Of a stretch of DNA of 64,000 nucleotides, positions 7,203 through 19,109 are shown piece after piece. The first letter of the stretch is position 1. Each line of letters opens with the position of its first letter. This DNA comes from Azospirillum fermentarium (GTDB lineage Bacteria > Pseudomonadota > Alphaproteobacteria > Azospirillales > Azospirillaceae). The stretch covers positions 2,380,001 through 2,444,000 of the forward strand of contig NZ_JAOQNH010000001.1 in assembly GCF_025961205.1 (NCBI RefSeq), given 5' to 3'. Both the position numbers and the translations under genes were made by a program. The notes beneath the pieces are model-generated. The model was not told the origin of the DNA. It saw only the letters and a list, made by a program, of their open reading frames with translations, and searched no databases.

Positions 7203-7264
7203 GGGTTCCAAGGGCCGCCGGCCCTTGGCCGGGGATGCGGGAAGGGGCCGGGAAGGCCCCTTCG
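7203..7264. repeat. REP-like double-hairpin repeat, copy 1
   Basis: It begins GGGTTC and contains CCAAGGGCCG facing CGGCCCTTGG (7208-7228), then GAAGGGGCC facing GGCCCCTTC (7241-7263). It is a near-identical copy of the element at 9844-9912 but lacks that copy's closing GAACCC arm. It lies in the 341-nt spacer (7013-7353) between the Tat protein gene and the ABC-F gene. The remainder of that spacer shows no gene I can support and presumably carries the two divergent promoters. Confidence 0.7.
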
Positions 7265-7353
7265 CCGTGGCGCGCGGCCCGCAATCAGGACTCTGCCGCA
7301 CCGCACATCCTGTGGCATAAGGGGCGACCCTACGTCACGGAACTCCGCCTGCC

Positions 7354-8973
<1,620 letters not shown>

Positions 8974-9028
8974 CCGGGCGTGGGGTGGGGGCCGGAAGAA
9001 GCCTCCCGCCCCTGCCCTTTTCCGCGCG

Positions 9029-9766
9029 TCAGGCCGGCAGCCAGTCCGCCGCCCGCTGCCGGGCCGCCGCCGCCTGGGCTTCCGGCGGGGCCAGCCGGCC
9101 AGGGTGGGCCCGCCAGTCGCGCCACAGTTCTTCGGCGTAGGGCAGAAGTTCCAGCACGGCGATGGCACCGATCACGGTGGCGAGGTAGCCGGTGGGCAGC
9201 GTGTCCTGTTTCCACCGGATGCCGGGGTTTTCCTCATCCCGCAGACCGGCCAGGGCCTGCACCTGCGGCCAGTGCAGCAGGCTGACGAAGGAGGCGGCCA
9301 TCAGCGGCAGCATTTCCAGGAAGCTGTGGATGTGCTGCTCGATGGGGGGCACCTCGCGCCGGCTGACGGCGTAGGACACATCCCACAGCGCCGTCGCCTC
9401 GTGCAGAATGAAGGAGGCGATCATCAGCCCCAGCACCGGCGAATTGATCTCCAGGAACAGCCCGGCCAGGGTCGGCACCCCCATTTCCACCAGCATCAGC
9501 AGGTGGAGCATGCTTTCCTTGGCGCCGGCGGTGTCTTCGATGTGGGTGGCGCGGTGGCAGTACCAATCGGCAACGCCGGCCATCAGCCACAGCGGCACAA
9601 TGTAATAGAGCAGGAAATTGCGGGTCAGCGCCTGCACATCGTGGGAGGGCGGCTCCCGAGCCGGTGGTGGTGGCGAAACCCGCCGCCGTGCCCTGTAGCG
9701 CATCAGGGAACCGGCCCCCAGCGCCAGCGCAGCGACCGACGCGGTCGCGAGCAAAAGCCCCTTCAT
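9029..9766 (-). CDS. Conserved-looking multi-pass membrane protein with His/Asp/Glu pattern
   Basis: A 245-residue inner-membrane protein of unknown function. A first hydrophobic segment (about 3-22) is followed by a basic and proline-rich stretch. Further membrane helices lie at about residues 50-66, 90-110, 113-130, 155-175 and 200-215. Acidic and histidine residues cluster at helix ends: GVADWYCHRATHIED, KESMLHLL, SFILHEATALWDVSYA and IEQHIHSFLEMLP. This spacing looks like a metal site within the membrane, although no known metalloenzyme signature is complete. The ATG at 9766 is chosen because AAAGGAGCG sits 5 nt upstream (a GTG codon directly precedes it). It converges on the ABC-F gene and has no operon partner. 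Confidence 0.75.
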   Translation of the reverse strand: MKGLLLATASVAALALGAGSLMRYRARRRVSPPPPAREPPSHDVQALTRNFLLYYIVPLWLMAGVADWYCHRATHIEDTAGAKESMLHLLMLVEMGVPTLAGLFLEINSPVLGLMIASFILHEATALWDVSYAVSRREVPPIEQHIHSFLEMLPLMAASFVSLLHWPQVQALAGLRDEENPGIRWKQDTLPTGYLATVIGAIAVLELLPYAEELWRDWRAHPGRLAPPEAQAAAARQRAADWLPA

Positions 9767-9843
9767 CACGACGCTCCTTTGCAGCCGGGGAGTCGTTTCC
9801 CCCCTCCGCAACAGCCCCAGCGCCGCAACATCACAAAAATACC

Positions 9844-9912
9844 GGGTTCCAAGGGCCGCCGGCCCTTGGCCGGGGAAGCGCGAAGGGGCCGGGCGCCCCT
9901 TCGCAAGAACCC
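9844..9912. repeat. REP-like double-hairpin repeat, copy 2 (complete)
   Basis: Outer arms GGGTTC (9844-9849) and GAACCC (9907-9912) enclose two inner hairpins, CCAAGGGCCG/CGGCCCTTGG (9849-9869) and CGAAGGGGC/GCCCCTTCG (9881-9903), giving a cloverleaf-like foldback. It is homologous to the copy at 7203-7264. It begins the palindrome-rich 467-nt spacer 9767-10233, in which I see no protein gene. Confidence 0.75.
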
Positions 9913-9922
9913 ATACCTTAGA

Positions 9923-9965
9923 GTGTGATCGGTTCAAACGGAATCGTTTGAAGCGTGAATCACAC
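9923..9965. repeat. Nested inverted repeat in the palindrome field
   Basis: GTGTGAT (9923-9929) pairs with ATCACAC (9959-9965), and inside it TTCAAACG (9933-9940) pairs with CGTTTGAA (9945-9952) around GAAT. It may be an extragenic palindrome family member or an operator. Confidence 0.65.
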
Positions 9966-9980
9966 GGGAAAACCAAAAGC

Positions 9981-10024
9981 TTAGAGTCCTTCAGGTGCTT
10001 CAATAAGCACCTGAAGGACTCTAA
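9981..10024. repeat. 20-bp perfect inverted repeat with 4-nt loop
   Basis: The 20-nt arm 9981-10000, beginning TTAGAGTCC, is matched without mismatch by 10005-10024, ending GGACTCTAA. The loop is CAAT. The stem is longer and less GC-rich than a normal terminator here and has no T run, so a cruciform-forming extragenic repeat is more likely than a terminator. Confidence 0.8.
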
Positions 10025-10051
10025 ATCCGAGGTTTCACAAGCCTGACGGCT

Positions 10052-10079
10052 CGATTTTCGGGCTGCCGCGCGAAAATCG
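10052..10079. repeat. 9-bp inverted repeat with 10-nt spacer
   Basis: CGATTTTCG at 10052-10060 and CGAAAATCG at 10071-10079 form the fourth foldback of the 9844-10103 palindrome field. Confidence 0.6.
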
Positions 10080-10080
10080 G

Positions 10081-10103
10081 CCCTCTCCCCGACGGGGAGA
10101 GGG
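10081..10103. repeat. 10-bp GC-rich hairpin
   Basis: CCCTCTCCCC (10081-10090) pairs with GGGGAGAGGG (10094-10103) around a 3-nt loop. It lies 131 nt beyond the stop codon of the universal stress protein on the minus strand and could help end that transcript, but it lacks a T tract. Confidence 0.6.
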
Positions 10104-10233
10104 GGAATGGACGGTTTGAGCGGCAACGAGCCTCACATCTGGATCTCGCCCCTCTTGGCGGCCCCCTCTTGGCGGCCATTGAGGCCGCGGCCAAGGGCGC
10201 GGATGCGCCCGCCCGGCGAGGGCAAAACAAGGG

Positions 10234-11067
10234 TCAGTGGGACATCAGCACCGGAATGGTCATCTGGCGCAGGATGTGGCGGGTGTTGCTGCCGCGGTTG
10301 AACAGGGGGAAGGCCCCGGCGCTGTAGCCGCCGAAGCCGCCCATCACCAGCAGGTCCGACCCCTCGTCCGACGCGCGCGACAGCACGGCGTCCATGGGCA
10401 GGATGTTCTGCACGGTCATGCGTTCCCGCTTGGCCTCGATCCCGTGGCTGGCCAGGTGCTCCAGGATGTCCACCTGCGGCACTTCACCGGAATCGGCCAC
10501 GCTGTCGCGCGGCGGGTGCAGCGCCAGCACCAGCACCGACTTGGCGTGCTTCATCACCGGAATGGCGTCGTTGACGGCGCGGGCAGCCTCGCGGCTGGCG
10601 TTCCAGGCGATGATGACCCGTTCGCCCACCACCGGGAACTGCCCGGCGAAGGGCACCACCAGCACCGGGCGCCCGGCGTTCAGCAGCACCTCTTCCACCA
10701 GCGACGGGGGCACGCGGTTGTCGCCGCCCTGTTCGTGCTGGCCCAGCACCACAAGGTCGGTGTAGCGGGCGCAGATGACCGTTTCGCCGATCACATGGCC
10801 GTATTCCCCATGGGAAAGCTGCCACCAGCGCGCCGTCACGCCGGCATCCGCCGCCGCGGCCTCGAAAACTTCCCGTACCCGCTGGGCGGCGGCCAGAAGG
10901 TGGTCGCTGGCGCGCCGGGCCACCAGGCTGGGGCCGGAATTTTCGCTCTGGGCGAACAGGCCGGTGACCGTCGCCCCGCAGGACTGGGCCAGCCGCAACG
11001 CCACGCCCAGCCGCTCGCTGCAGCGGTCACCCTCGTCCAGATGCACCAGAATATTCTTGTAGCCCAT
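10234..11067 (-). CDS. Tandem universal stress protein (UspA family)
   Basis: A 277-residue cytosolic protein with two Usp folds: residues 1-140 start MGYKNILVHLDEGDRC, and residues about 150-277 start GERVIIAWNASREAARAV. The second half ends with a nucleotide-binding G-2X-G-9X-G pattern, MGGFGGYSAGAFPLFNRGS, so it probably binds ATP; the first half has a degenerate version. Tandem Usp proteins are induced by starvation, redox and membrane stress. The start ATG 11067 is preferred over an upstream in-frame extension because the Usp fold begins there and GAGGAAA lies just upstream. It follows the liu operon on the same strand after 61 nt, which could allow read-through. Confidence 0.9.
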   Translation of the reverse strand: MGYKNILVHLDEGDRCSERLGVALRLAQSCGATVTGLFAQSENSGPSLVARRASDHLLAAAQRVREVFEAAAADAGVTARWWQLSHGEYGHVIGETVICARYTDLVVLGQHEQGGDNRVPPSLVEEVLLNAGRPVLVVPFAGQFPVVGERVIIAWNASREAARAVNDAIPVMKHAKSVLVLALHPPRDSVADSGEVPQVDILEHLASHGIEAKRERMTVQNILPMDAVLSRASDEGSDLLVMGGFGGYSAGAFPLFNRGSNTRHILRQMTIPVLMSH

Positions 11068-11128
11068 GACCGTTTCCTCTTTTCCCTGTCCCTGTTCCAC
11101 CCTTTTGCGGGTGCCTCGGCCCCAATCC

Positions 11129-12031
11129 TTAGGCGCAGCCGCGGGCACGGGCAACCTTGGATGCGGAAGGTCTGCCCAGATGTGCGCTGATGAACGCCCC
11201 GGCCTCCACCAGCCGGTCCAGGTCCACGCCGGTCTCGATGCCCAGCCCGTTCAGCAGATAGAGCACATCCTCGCTCGCCACATTGCCCGAAGCCCCCTTG
11301 GCGTACGGGCATCCCCCCAGCCCGGCGACCGAGGAGTCCACCACCGCCACCCCCATTTCCAGGGCCGCGAAGATGTTGGCCAGCGCCTGCCCGTAGGTGT
11401 CGTGGAAATGCACGGCGATGCGGTCCATGGGCACGACGCCGGCCACGGCGGCGATCATCGCCTGCGCCTTGCCCGGCGTGCCGGTGCCGATGGTGTCGCC
11501 CAGCGAGATCTCGTAACACCCCATGTCCAAAAGGCGCCGGGACACGTCCGCCACCGCCGCCGGGGCGATCTCCCCCTCGTACGGACAGCCCAGCACGCAG
11601 GAGACATAGCCCCGCACCGGCACCTTCGCCGCCTTGGCCCGCTCCATCACGGGCGCGAAGCGGTCCAGGCTTTCGTCAATGGAACAATTGATGTTCTTGC
11701 GGGAAAAGCTTTCCGAGGCGGCGGCGAACACCGCCACCTCGTCGGCTCTGGCCGCCAGCGCAGCCTCCAGCCCCTTGTCGTTGGGCGTGAGGGCGGCGTA
11801 GCGCACGCCCGGTTTGCGGTCGATCCCGGCAAAGACGGCGGCGGAGTCGGCCATCCGCGGCACCCATTTGGGCGACACGAAACTGCCGGCCTCGATCATC
11901 GGCAGACCGGCGGCGGACAGGCGGTTGACCAGCTCGATCTTCACCGCCGCCGGCACGTCCGCCGGTTCGTTCTGGAGACCGTCGCGGGGGCCGACCTCCA
12001 CCATCCGCACGCGGGCGGGAAGAATGGTCAT
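11129..12031 (-). CDS. liuE: Hydroxymethylglutaryl-CoA lyase
   Basis: A 300-residue TIM-barrel lyase that splits HMG-CoA into acetoacetate and acetyl-CoA, the last step of leucine degradation. Signatures are [12 protein letters not shown] at residues about 11-22 (catalytic Arg and Asp), [24 protein letters not shown] (metal-binding His), and the catalytic-cysteine loop [19 protein letters not shown]. Its ATG overlaps the stop of the upstream carboxylase gene in an ATGA, which implies translational coupling. It is the last gene of the liu operon. The length equals that of bacterial and mitochondrial enzymes. Confusion with homocitrate or isopropylmalate synthases is excluded by the GGCPYA loop. 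Confidence 0.96.
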   Translation of the reverse strand: MTILPARVRMVEVGPRDGLQNEPADVPAAVKIELVNRLSAAGLPMIEAGSFVSPKWVPRMADSAAVFAGIDRKPGVRYAALTPNDKGLEAALAARADEVAVFAAASESFSRKNINCSIDESLDRFAPVMERAKAAKVPVRGYVSCVLGCPYEGEIAPAAVADVSRRLLDMGCYEISLGDTIGTGTPGKAQAMIAAVAGVVPMDRIAVHFHDTYGQALANIFAALEMGVAVVDSSVAGLGGCPYAKGASGNVASEDVLYLLNGLGIETGVDLDRLVEAGAFISAHLGRPSASKVARARGCA

Positions 12032-14046
12032 GCCTTTTTTCCCTCCTCGATCTCGATGGACAGCAACTCCACCCCCTCGGCCACCTGATCCCCGGCGGCG
12101 AAGTTCACGGCGGTGACGCGGCCGGCGGCGGGGGCCTTGATGGTGTGTTCCATCTTCATGGCCTCCAGCAGCATCAGCGGCGCGCCGCGCTCGACATCCT
12201 GCCCTTCGTCCACCAGCACGCGGACGACGGTGCCGGGCATGGGGGCGGTCAGCTTGCCCGATCCGCCCTCCGTCTCCGCCGCCTTGGCCGCGGGGTCGTC
12301 CAGGCGCAGGCGCCACACCAGACCGGCGCCGGGCAGGATGGTGATGTCGTCCTTCTGCATCACCACCGTGGCCCGCACCCGCTCGGCCCCCAGCACCACC
12401 GTCAGCGTGCCGTCGTCGAGCGAAACGGAGGAGGCGGTGACGGTGCCCTCCCCCTCCACCTGCACCTCATAGGTGCCGCCCGCGCGGAAATGCAGGGTGA
12501 CGGTGCGCAGCGCCTCCCCGTCCAGGAAGCGCAGGTCGTGGTGGTTGTCGTCGTTCAGCCGCCAGCCGGTGGCAAGCAGCCAGGGGGAATGCGGGTCGGT
12601 CCCGGTACGGGCCGCGGCCCGCGCTTCCCCATGGCGGCGCATCAGCACGGCCAGGGCGGCCAGCACCAGCCCCCGCCCCGGCACCGGGGCCGGCGGCGGC
12701 AGCAGGTCGTCGCGGTGCCGCTCGATGAAGCCGGTGTCGATTTCCACATCCTTGAACGCCGCATGGCCGGCGATGGCGGTCAGGAACGCGACGTTGGTCG
12801 TCACCCCCACCACCTGATAATCGGCCAGCGCCCGGTGCAGCCGGCGCAATGCTGCGTCGCGGGTCTCGTCCCACACGATCAGCTTGGCGATCATGGGGTC
12901 GTAGTGGACGGTGACCGAATCCCCCTCGCGCACGCCGGTATCGACGCGGACGTGGGCGTTTTCCGCGGGCGGGCGCAGGCGGACCAGACGGCCCGTCTGG
13001 GGCAGGAAATCGCGCTGGGGGTCTTCGGCGTAAAGCCGCGCCTCGAACGCGTGGCCCTTACGGACAAGCTGGTCCTGCATCAGCGGCAACGGCTGGCCCG
13101 AGGCGACCCGGATCTGCCATTCCACCAGATCCTGGCCGGTGATCATCTCCGTCACCGGATGTTCCACCTGCAGCCGGGTGTTCATCTCGATGAAGTAGAA
13201 GCGGCCATCCTCGTAGAGGAATTCCACCGTGCCGGCGCCGACGTAGTTCACCGCGCGGGCGGCGGCCACCGCCGCTTCGCCCATGCGGCGGCGGATGTCG
13301 TCGGGCAGGCTGGGGGCCGGCGCCTCCTCGATCACCTTCTGGTGACGGCGCTGGAGCGAGCAATCGCGCTCGAACAGATAGACCGCGTTGCCGTGGGTGT
13401 CGGCGAAGACCTGGATTTCCACATGGCGCGGACGGGTCAGGTACTTTTCCAACAGCAGGCTGTCGTCGCCGAACGCGGCTTTCGCTTCACGGCGGGCACC
13501 GGCCACGGCATCGGCGAAGTCGGCCGGGTCGCGCACCACGCGCATCCCCTTGCCGCCGCCGCCGGCGGATGCCTTGACCAGCACGGGATAGCCGATGCGC
13601 CCGGCCTCCGCCGCCAGGGTGTCGAGATCCTGGGCGGTGCCGTGGTATCCCGGAACCAGCGGCACGTCGGCACCGCTCATCACCCGCTTGGATTCCGCCT
13701 TGGACCCCATGACCCGGATTGCCTCGATGGGCGGGCCGATGAAGGTGATGCCGGAGTCGGCGCACGCGGCGGCAAAGCCGGCGTTTTCCGACAAAAAGCC
13801 ATAGCCGGGGTGGATGGCCTGGGCGCCCGTCAGGCGGGCCACTTCAAGGATTGTGTCCCCGCGCAGATAGCTTTCCGATGCGGCGGCGGGGCCGATGCAC
13901 ACGGCCTCGTCCGCCAAGGCCACGTGCAGCGCCTTGGCGTCGGCGTCGGAATGGACGGCGACGGTGCGGATGCCCAAACGGCGGGCGGTGCGGATCACGC
14001 GGGCGGCGATTTCGCCGCGGTTGGCAATCAGAATGGTGTCGAACAT
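12028..14046 (-). CDS. liuD: 3-methylcrotonyl-CoA carboxylase, biotin-containing alpha subunit
   Basis: A 672-residue subunit that carboxylates its own biotin with ATP and bicarbonate and passes CO2 to 3-methylcrotonyl-CoA together with the beta subunit (14867-16474). Domains: biotin carboxylase N-domain and ATP-grasp (about 1-320, with [13 protein letters not shown] and the substrate-binding [14 protein letters not shown]), biotin-carboxylase C-domain (about 335-445, [12 protein letters not shown]), a BT linker, and a C-terminal biotinyl domain with [10 protein letters not shown], where Lys is biotinylated. It lies 5 nt after the hydratase gene and overlaps the lyase gene by 4 nt. The context separates it from propionyl-CoA or acetyl-CoA carboxylase alpha subunits of the same architecture. 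Confidence 0.94.
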   Translation of the reverse strand: MFDTILIANRGEIAARVIRTARRLGIRTVAVHSDADAKALHVALADEAVCIGPAAASESYLRGDTILEVARLTGAQAIHPGYGFLSENAGFAAACADSGITFIGPPIEAIRVMGSKAESKRVMSGADVPLVPGYHGTAQDLDTLAAEAGRIGYPVLVKASAGGGGKGMRVVRDPADFADAVAGARREAKAAFGDDSLLLEKYLTRPRHVEIQVFADTHGNAVYLFERDCSLQRRHQKVIEEAPAPSLPDDIRRRMGEAAVAAARAVNYVGAGTVEFLYEDGRFYFIEMNTRLQVEHPVTEMITGQDLVEWQIRVASGQPLPLMQDQLVRKGHAFEARLYAEDPQRDFLPQTGRLVRLRPPAENAHVRVDTGVREGDSVTVHYDPMIAKLIVWDETRDAALRRLHRALADYQVVGVTTNVAFLTAIAGHAAFKDVEIDTGFIERHRDDLLPPPAPVPGRGLVLAALAVLMRRHGEARAAARTGTDPHSPWLLATGWRLNDDNHHDLRFLDGEALRTVTLHFRAGGTYEVQVEGEGTVTASSVSLDDGTLTVVLGAERVRATVVMQKDDITILPGAGLVWRLRLDDPAAKAAETEGGSGKLTAPMPGTVVRVLVDEGQDVERGAPLMLLEAMKMEHTIKAPAAGRVTAVNFAAGDQVAEGVELLSIEIEEGKKA

Positions 14047-14051
14047 CGGCG

Positions 14052-14849
14052 TCAGCCCTCCGCGCCCGGCATACGCCAGCGGGGTTTGCGTTTTTCCAGG
14101 AAAGCCCCCACCCCCTCGCGCCCTTCATCAGAGGCGCGGACGGCGGCGATGCGCTGGGCGGTCCAGTCCAGCACATCTACCCCCGGTTCCGGGTGGGTGA
14201 CCCCGGCGATGAGTTCCTTGGCCGCGGCCTGGGCGGCGGGGCCACCCTCGGCCAGCCGGGCCAGCGTGTCGGCCACGGCGGCGGCCAGACCGTCCGCCAC
14301 CACCACCTGATGCACCAGCCCCAGCCGGTGCGCCTCGTCGGCGGCGAAGCGTTCGGCGGTCAGGAAATAGCGCCGGCTGGCCCGCTCGCCGATGGCGGCG
14401 ACCACATAGGGGCTGATGACGGCGGGGATCAGCCCCAGCTTGACCTCCGACAGGCAGAAGCCGGCGTTGTCGGCGGCGATGGCGATGTCGCAGGCGGCCA
14501 CCAGCCCGACCCCGCCGCCATAGGCCGCCCCCTGCACCGCCGCCACCACCGGCTTGGGGCAACGGTCGATGGTGCGCATCAGCCGGGCCAGCGCGCGGGC
14601 GTCGCGCAGGTTCTCGTCCTGCGAATATCCCGCCATCCGCTTCATCCAGCCCAGATCGGCCCCGGCGGAAAAGCTGGGGCCGGAGGCGGCCAGGACCACG
14701 GCGCGCACGCCGTCATCGGCCCCGGCCTTCTCGAAGGCATTGGTCAGGGCCGCGATCAGCGCGTCGTCGAAGGCGTTGTGACGGTCGGCACGGTTGAGCG
14801 TGATATAGGCCACCGGGCCGTCGCGGTGGGTCAGTACGGCATCGGTCAT
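14052..14849 (-). CDS. liuC: Methylglutaconyl-CoA hydratase (enoyl-CoA hydratase family)
   Basis: A 265-residue crotonase-fold enzyme predicted to hydrate 3-methylglutaconyl-CoA to HMG-CoA. Oxyanion-hole segments are FSAGADLGWMKRM and GAAYGGGVGLVAACDIAIA, and LSEVKLGLIPAVISPYV carries the catalytic-region glutamate. Start ATG 14849 gives MTDAVLTHRDGPVAYITLNR; the open frame continues upstream, but that part overlaps the beta-subunit gene in another frame and is not coding. It lies 17 nt after the carboxylase beta gene and 5 nt before the alpha gene. Membership of the liu operon assigns this substrate, since sequence alone would only say enoyl-CoA hydratase. Confidence 0.92.
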   Translation of the reverse strand: MTDAVLTHRDGPVAYITLNRADRHNAFDDALIAALTNAFEKAGADDGVRAVVLAASGPSFSAGADLGWMKRMAGYSQDENLRDARALARLMRTIDRCPKPVVAAVQGAAYGGGVGLVAACDIAIAADNAGFCLSEVKLGLIPAVISPYVVAAIGERASRRYFLTAERFAADEAHRLGLVHQVVVADGLAAAVADTLARLAEGGPAAQAAAKELIAGVTHPEPGVDVLDWTAQRIAAVRASDEGREGVGAFLEKRKPRWRMPGAEG

Positions 14850-14866
14850 GATCCCCCCTCCCCCCA

Positions 14867-16474
<1,608 letters not shown>

Positions 16475-16491
16475 GTCGGCCGTCCTCCCCT

Positions 16492-17628
16492 TCAGCCCTG
16501 CGCCAGCGCGCGGGCGATGACCAGCCGTTGAATGTCGCTGGTGCCTTCGTAAATCTGGCAGACGCGGACGTCGCGATAGATCCGCTCCACCGGGAAATCC
16601 TTCAGATAGCCGTAACCGCCATGGATCTGGATGGCGTCGGAGCACACCCGCTCCGCCATTTCCGAGGCGAACAGCTTGGCCATGCACGCTTCCTTCAGGC
16701 ACGGCACGCCGGCATCGCGCATGGATGCGGCGTTCAGCACCAACTGCCGCGCCGCCTCCACCCGTGTCGCCATGTCGGCCAGCCGGAACGACACCGCCTG
16801 ATGGTTGATGATGGCGGTGCCGAAGCTCTGCCGCTCCTGCGCGTAGCGGAGCGCGTGCTCCAGCGCCGACCGCGCCATGCCCACGGATTGGGAGGCGATG
16901 CCGATCCGCCCGCCCTCAAGATTGGCCAGCGCAATGCGGTAGCCGTCACCCTCCCGCCCCAGCATCAGGTCGGCGGGGACGCGGCAATCCTCGAACGTCA
17001 CCAGACAGGTGTCGGAGCAATTTTGCCCCAGCTTGTCCTCCTTGCGCGCCACCACGTAACCGGGGGTGTCGGTGGGCACGATGAAGGCGGAGATGCCGCG
17101 CTTTCCGGCTTGCGCGTCGGTGACGGCGAAGACGATGGCGACGGATGCCTTGGACGCGCTGGTGATGAACTGCTTGGACCCGTTCAGCACCCAATGATCG
17201 CCGTCGCGGCGGGCGCGTGTCTTGATGGCGGCGGCATCCGATCCTGCCTGCGGCTCGGTCAGGCAGAAGCAGCCGATCGCCTCCCCCCGCACCATGGGGC
17301 GGAGGAAGCGTTCCTTCTGCGCCTCGGTGCCGTAATTCAGGATCGGGGTGCAGCCGACCGAGTTGTGGACGCTCATGATGGTGGAGATCGCACCATCACC
17401 GGCGGCGATTTCCTCCACCGCCAGAGCGTACGACACGTAATCGGTGCCGGCCCCACCCCATTCCTCCGGCACGGTCATGCCCAGCAGGCCCAATTCGCCC
17501 ATTTCCCGCAATTCATCGGCGGGAAAGGCGCCGGTGCGGTCCCGCTCGGCGGCGGTGGGCGCCAGCCGCGCTTGCGCGAAGCTGCGCGCCATGTCGCGGA
17601 CCATGCGCTGTTCTTCGGTCAGCATCAT
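16492..17628 (-). CDS. Acyl-CoA dehydrogenase, probable short/branched-chain type
   Basis: A 378-residue FAD enzyme that oxidises an acyl-CoA to the 2-enoyl-CoA and passes electrons to ETF. The three ACAD domains are complete, with FAD-binding [20 protein letters not shown] and [13 protein letters not shown]. The catalytic Glu sits in the usual short-chain/SBCAD position, in [16 protein letters not shown] [11 protein letters not shown] near residue 363. This distinguishes it from isovaleryl-CoA dehydrogenase in the same operon, whose catalytic Glu is in another helix. A 2-methylbutyryl-CoA (isoleucine) substrate is the simplest reading, but butyryl-CoA is possible. Two adjacent ATGs (17628, 17625) could start it. 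A 266-nt gap with an interspersed repeat separates it from the thiolase gene. Confidence 0.9.
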   Translation of the reverse strand: MMLTEEQRMVRDMARSFAQARLAPTAAERDRTGAFPADELREMGELGLLGMTVPEEWGGAGTDYVSYALAVEEIAAGDGAISTIMSVHNSVGCTPILNYGTEAQKERFLRPMVRGEAIGCFCLTEPQAGSDAAAIKTRARRDGDHWVLNGSKQFITSASKASVAIVFAVTDAQAGKRGISAFIVPTDTPGYVVARKEDKLGQNCSDTCLVTFEDCRVPADLMLGREGDGYRIALANLEGGRIGIASQSVGMARSALEHALRYAQERQSFGTAIINHQAVSFRLADMATRVEAARQLVLNAASMRDAGVPCLKEACMAKLFASEMAERVCSDAIQIHGGYGYLKDFPVERIYRDVRVCQIYEGTSDIQRLVIARALAQG

Positions 17629-17710
17629 CGTTTCCTCCCCGCTTTTTTCTTTTCCTCCCGAAACGGTTCCGTCCGCATACGGGCGCGTGAATGACCAAAA
17701 CCTCTTCTCT

Positions 17711-17826
17711 CGTCATTCCCGCGAAGGCGGGAATCCAGGCGTTGAGCCGCGGTCAGCGGCGACATGAGTCCCCAAGGTTTCGGCCATGGAGACACCTTCT
17801 GGATTCCCGCTTTCGCGGGAATGACG
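17711..17826. repeat. Interspersed 116-bp repeat, copy A
   Basis: It is bounded by CGTCATTCCCGCGAAGGCGG at the left and its near-complement GCGGGAATGACG at the right, so the ends are inverted repeats of about 25 bp with internal hairpins. It is homologous along its length to 23289-23403 in the opposite orientation, sharing GAGCCGCGGTCAGCGGCGA. It sits between the thiolase and acyl-CoA dehydrogenase genes. No coding capacity is apparent. Confidence 0.8.
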
Positions 17827-17894
17827 GAAAAGGGGTTGGCAGCCAAACACGCACGCGGCACGCAAACCCGGCCTTTCCGGGAAACGCCTCTTTC

Positions 17895-19076
17895 TTACAC
17901 CCGCTCGACCGCGACCGCCGTCGCCTCGCCGCCGCCGATGCACAAGGAGGCGACACCGCGCTTCAGCCCGTACTTCTCCAGCGCTGCCAGCAGCGTCACC
18001 AGAATGCGGGCACCCGACGCGCCGATGGGGTGACCCAGCGCACAGGCACCGCCGTGGACGTTCACCTTGTCGTGGGGCAGGTCCAGGTCGCGCATGGCGG
18101 CCATGGTGACCACGGCAAAGGCTTCGTTGATCTCGAACAGGTCAACGTCGCCGGCCTTCCAGCCCACCTTGTCGAACAGCTTGCTCATGGCGCCGACGGG
18201 GGCGGTGGTGAACAATGACGGCTTCTGGGCGTGGTTGGTGTGCCCCTTGATCTCCGCCACGATGGGCAGGCCGCGCTTTTCCGCTTCCGACCGCAGCATC
18301 AGCACCAGTGCTGCACCGCCGTCGGAGATGGACGACGAATTCGCCGCCGTCACCGTGCCGTCGGGGCGGAAGGCTGGCTTCAGGGTGGGGATCTTGTCGG
18401 GGCTGGCCTTCAGCGGCTGCTCGTCCTGAACGATCTGGGTGTCGCCCTTGCGGCCCTTCACCGTCACCGGCACCACCTCGGCGGCAAACGCCCCGGTTTC
18501 GATGGCGGCCTTGGCGCGGCGCAGGCTTTCGATGGCATAGGCGTCCTGGGCCTCGCGGGTGAAGCCATAGGCATCGGCGCATTCCTCGGCAAAGGTGCCC
18601 ATCAGGCGCCCCTTGTCATAGGCGTCCTCCAGCCCGTCGAAGAACATATGGTCGATCACCCGCCCATGGCCCAGGCGGTAGCCGCCGCGCGCCCGGTCCA
18701 GCAGATAGGGGGCGTTGGACATGCTCTCCATGCCCCCCGCCACCATGACCGAGGCGGTGCCGGCCTTCAGCAGATCGTGGGCCAGCATCACCGCCTTCAT
18801 CCCCGACCCGCAGACCTTGGAGATGGTGGTGCAGCCCACCCCCAGCGGCAGGCCGGCGCCGAGTGCCGCCTGACGCGCCGGGGCCTGACCGACGCCGGCG
18901 GGCAGCACGTTGCCCATGAACACCTCGTCCACCGCGTCGGCGGCGATGCCGGCGCGCTCCACCGCCGCCTTGATTGCGGCAGCACCGAGCTGCGGCGCGG
19001 CGACGGAGGCCAGATCACCCTGGAAACCGCCCATGGGGGTGCGGGCAACGGCGACGATGACGACCGGATCGGTCAT
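17895..19076 (-). CDS. Acetyl-CoA C-acetyltransferase (thiolase)
   Basis: A 393-residue thiolase that interconverts two acetyl-CoA and acetoacetyl-CoA. The nucleophilic cysteine is in TISKVCGSGMKAVM (about residue 90), the His/Asn region is FEINEAFAV and GGACALGHPIGASGARI, and the second catalytic Cys is in SLCIGGGEA. The length and the short loop fit biosynthetic/degradative thiolase II (AtoB/PhaA). Inside the liu operon its likely job is to process acetoacetyl-CoA derived from the lyase product acetoacetate, although no CoA-transferase or acetoacetyl-CoA synthetase is in the window. It lies 33 nt after the isovaleryl-CoA dehydrogenase gene and may also feed polyhydroxybutyrate synthesis. 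Confidence 0.94.
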   Translation of the reverse strand: MTDPVVIVAVARTPMGGFQGDLASVAAPQLGAAAIKAAVERAGIAADAVDEVFMGNVLPAGVGQAPARQAALGAGLPLGVGCTTISKVCGSGMKAVMLAHDLLKAGTASVMVAGGMESMSNAPYLLDRARGGYRLGHGRVIDHMFFDGLEDAYDKGRLMGTFAEECADAYGFTREAQDAYAIESLRRAKAAIETGAFAAEVVPVTVKGRKGDTQIVQDEQPLKASPDKIPTLKPAFRPDGTVTAANSSSISDGGAALVLMLRSEAEKRGLPIVAEIKGHTNHAQKPSLFTTAPVGAMSKLFDKVGWKAGDVDLFEINEAFAVVTMAAMRDLDLPHDKVNVHGGACALGHPIGASGARILVTLLAALEKYGLKRGVASLCIGGGEATAVAVERV

Positions 19077-19109
19077 GGCTCTCTTCCCTTTGGTCTAAGG
19101 TGCCGGTGG

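Noticed and set aside
16492..17628. Second acyl-CoA dehydrogenase as the isovaleryl-CoA dehydrogenase
   Set aside because: Its catalytic Glu is in the C-terminal YEGTSD position. The protein at 19110-20282 has the isovaleryl-specific Glu position instead.
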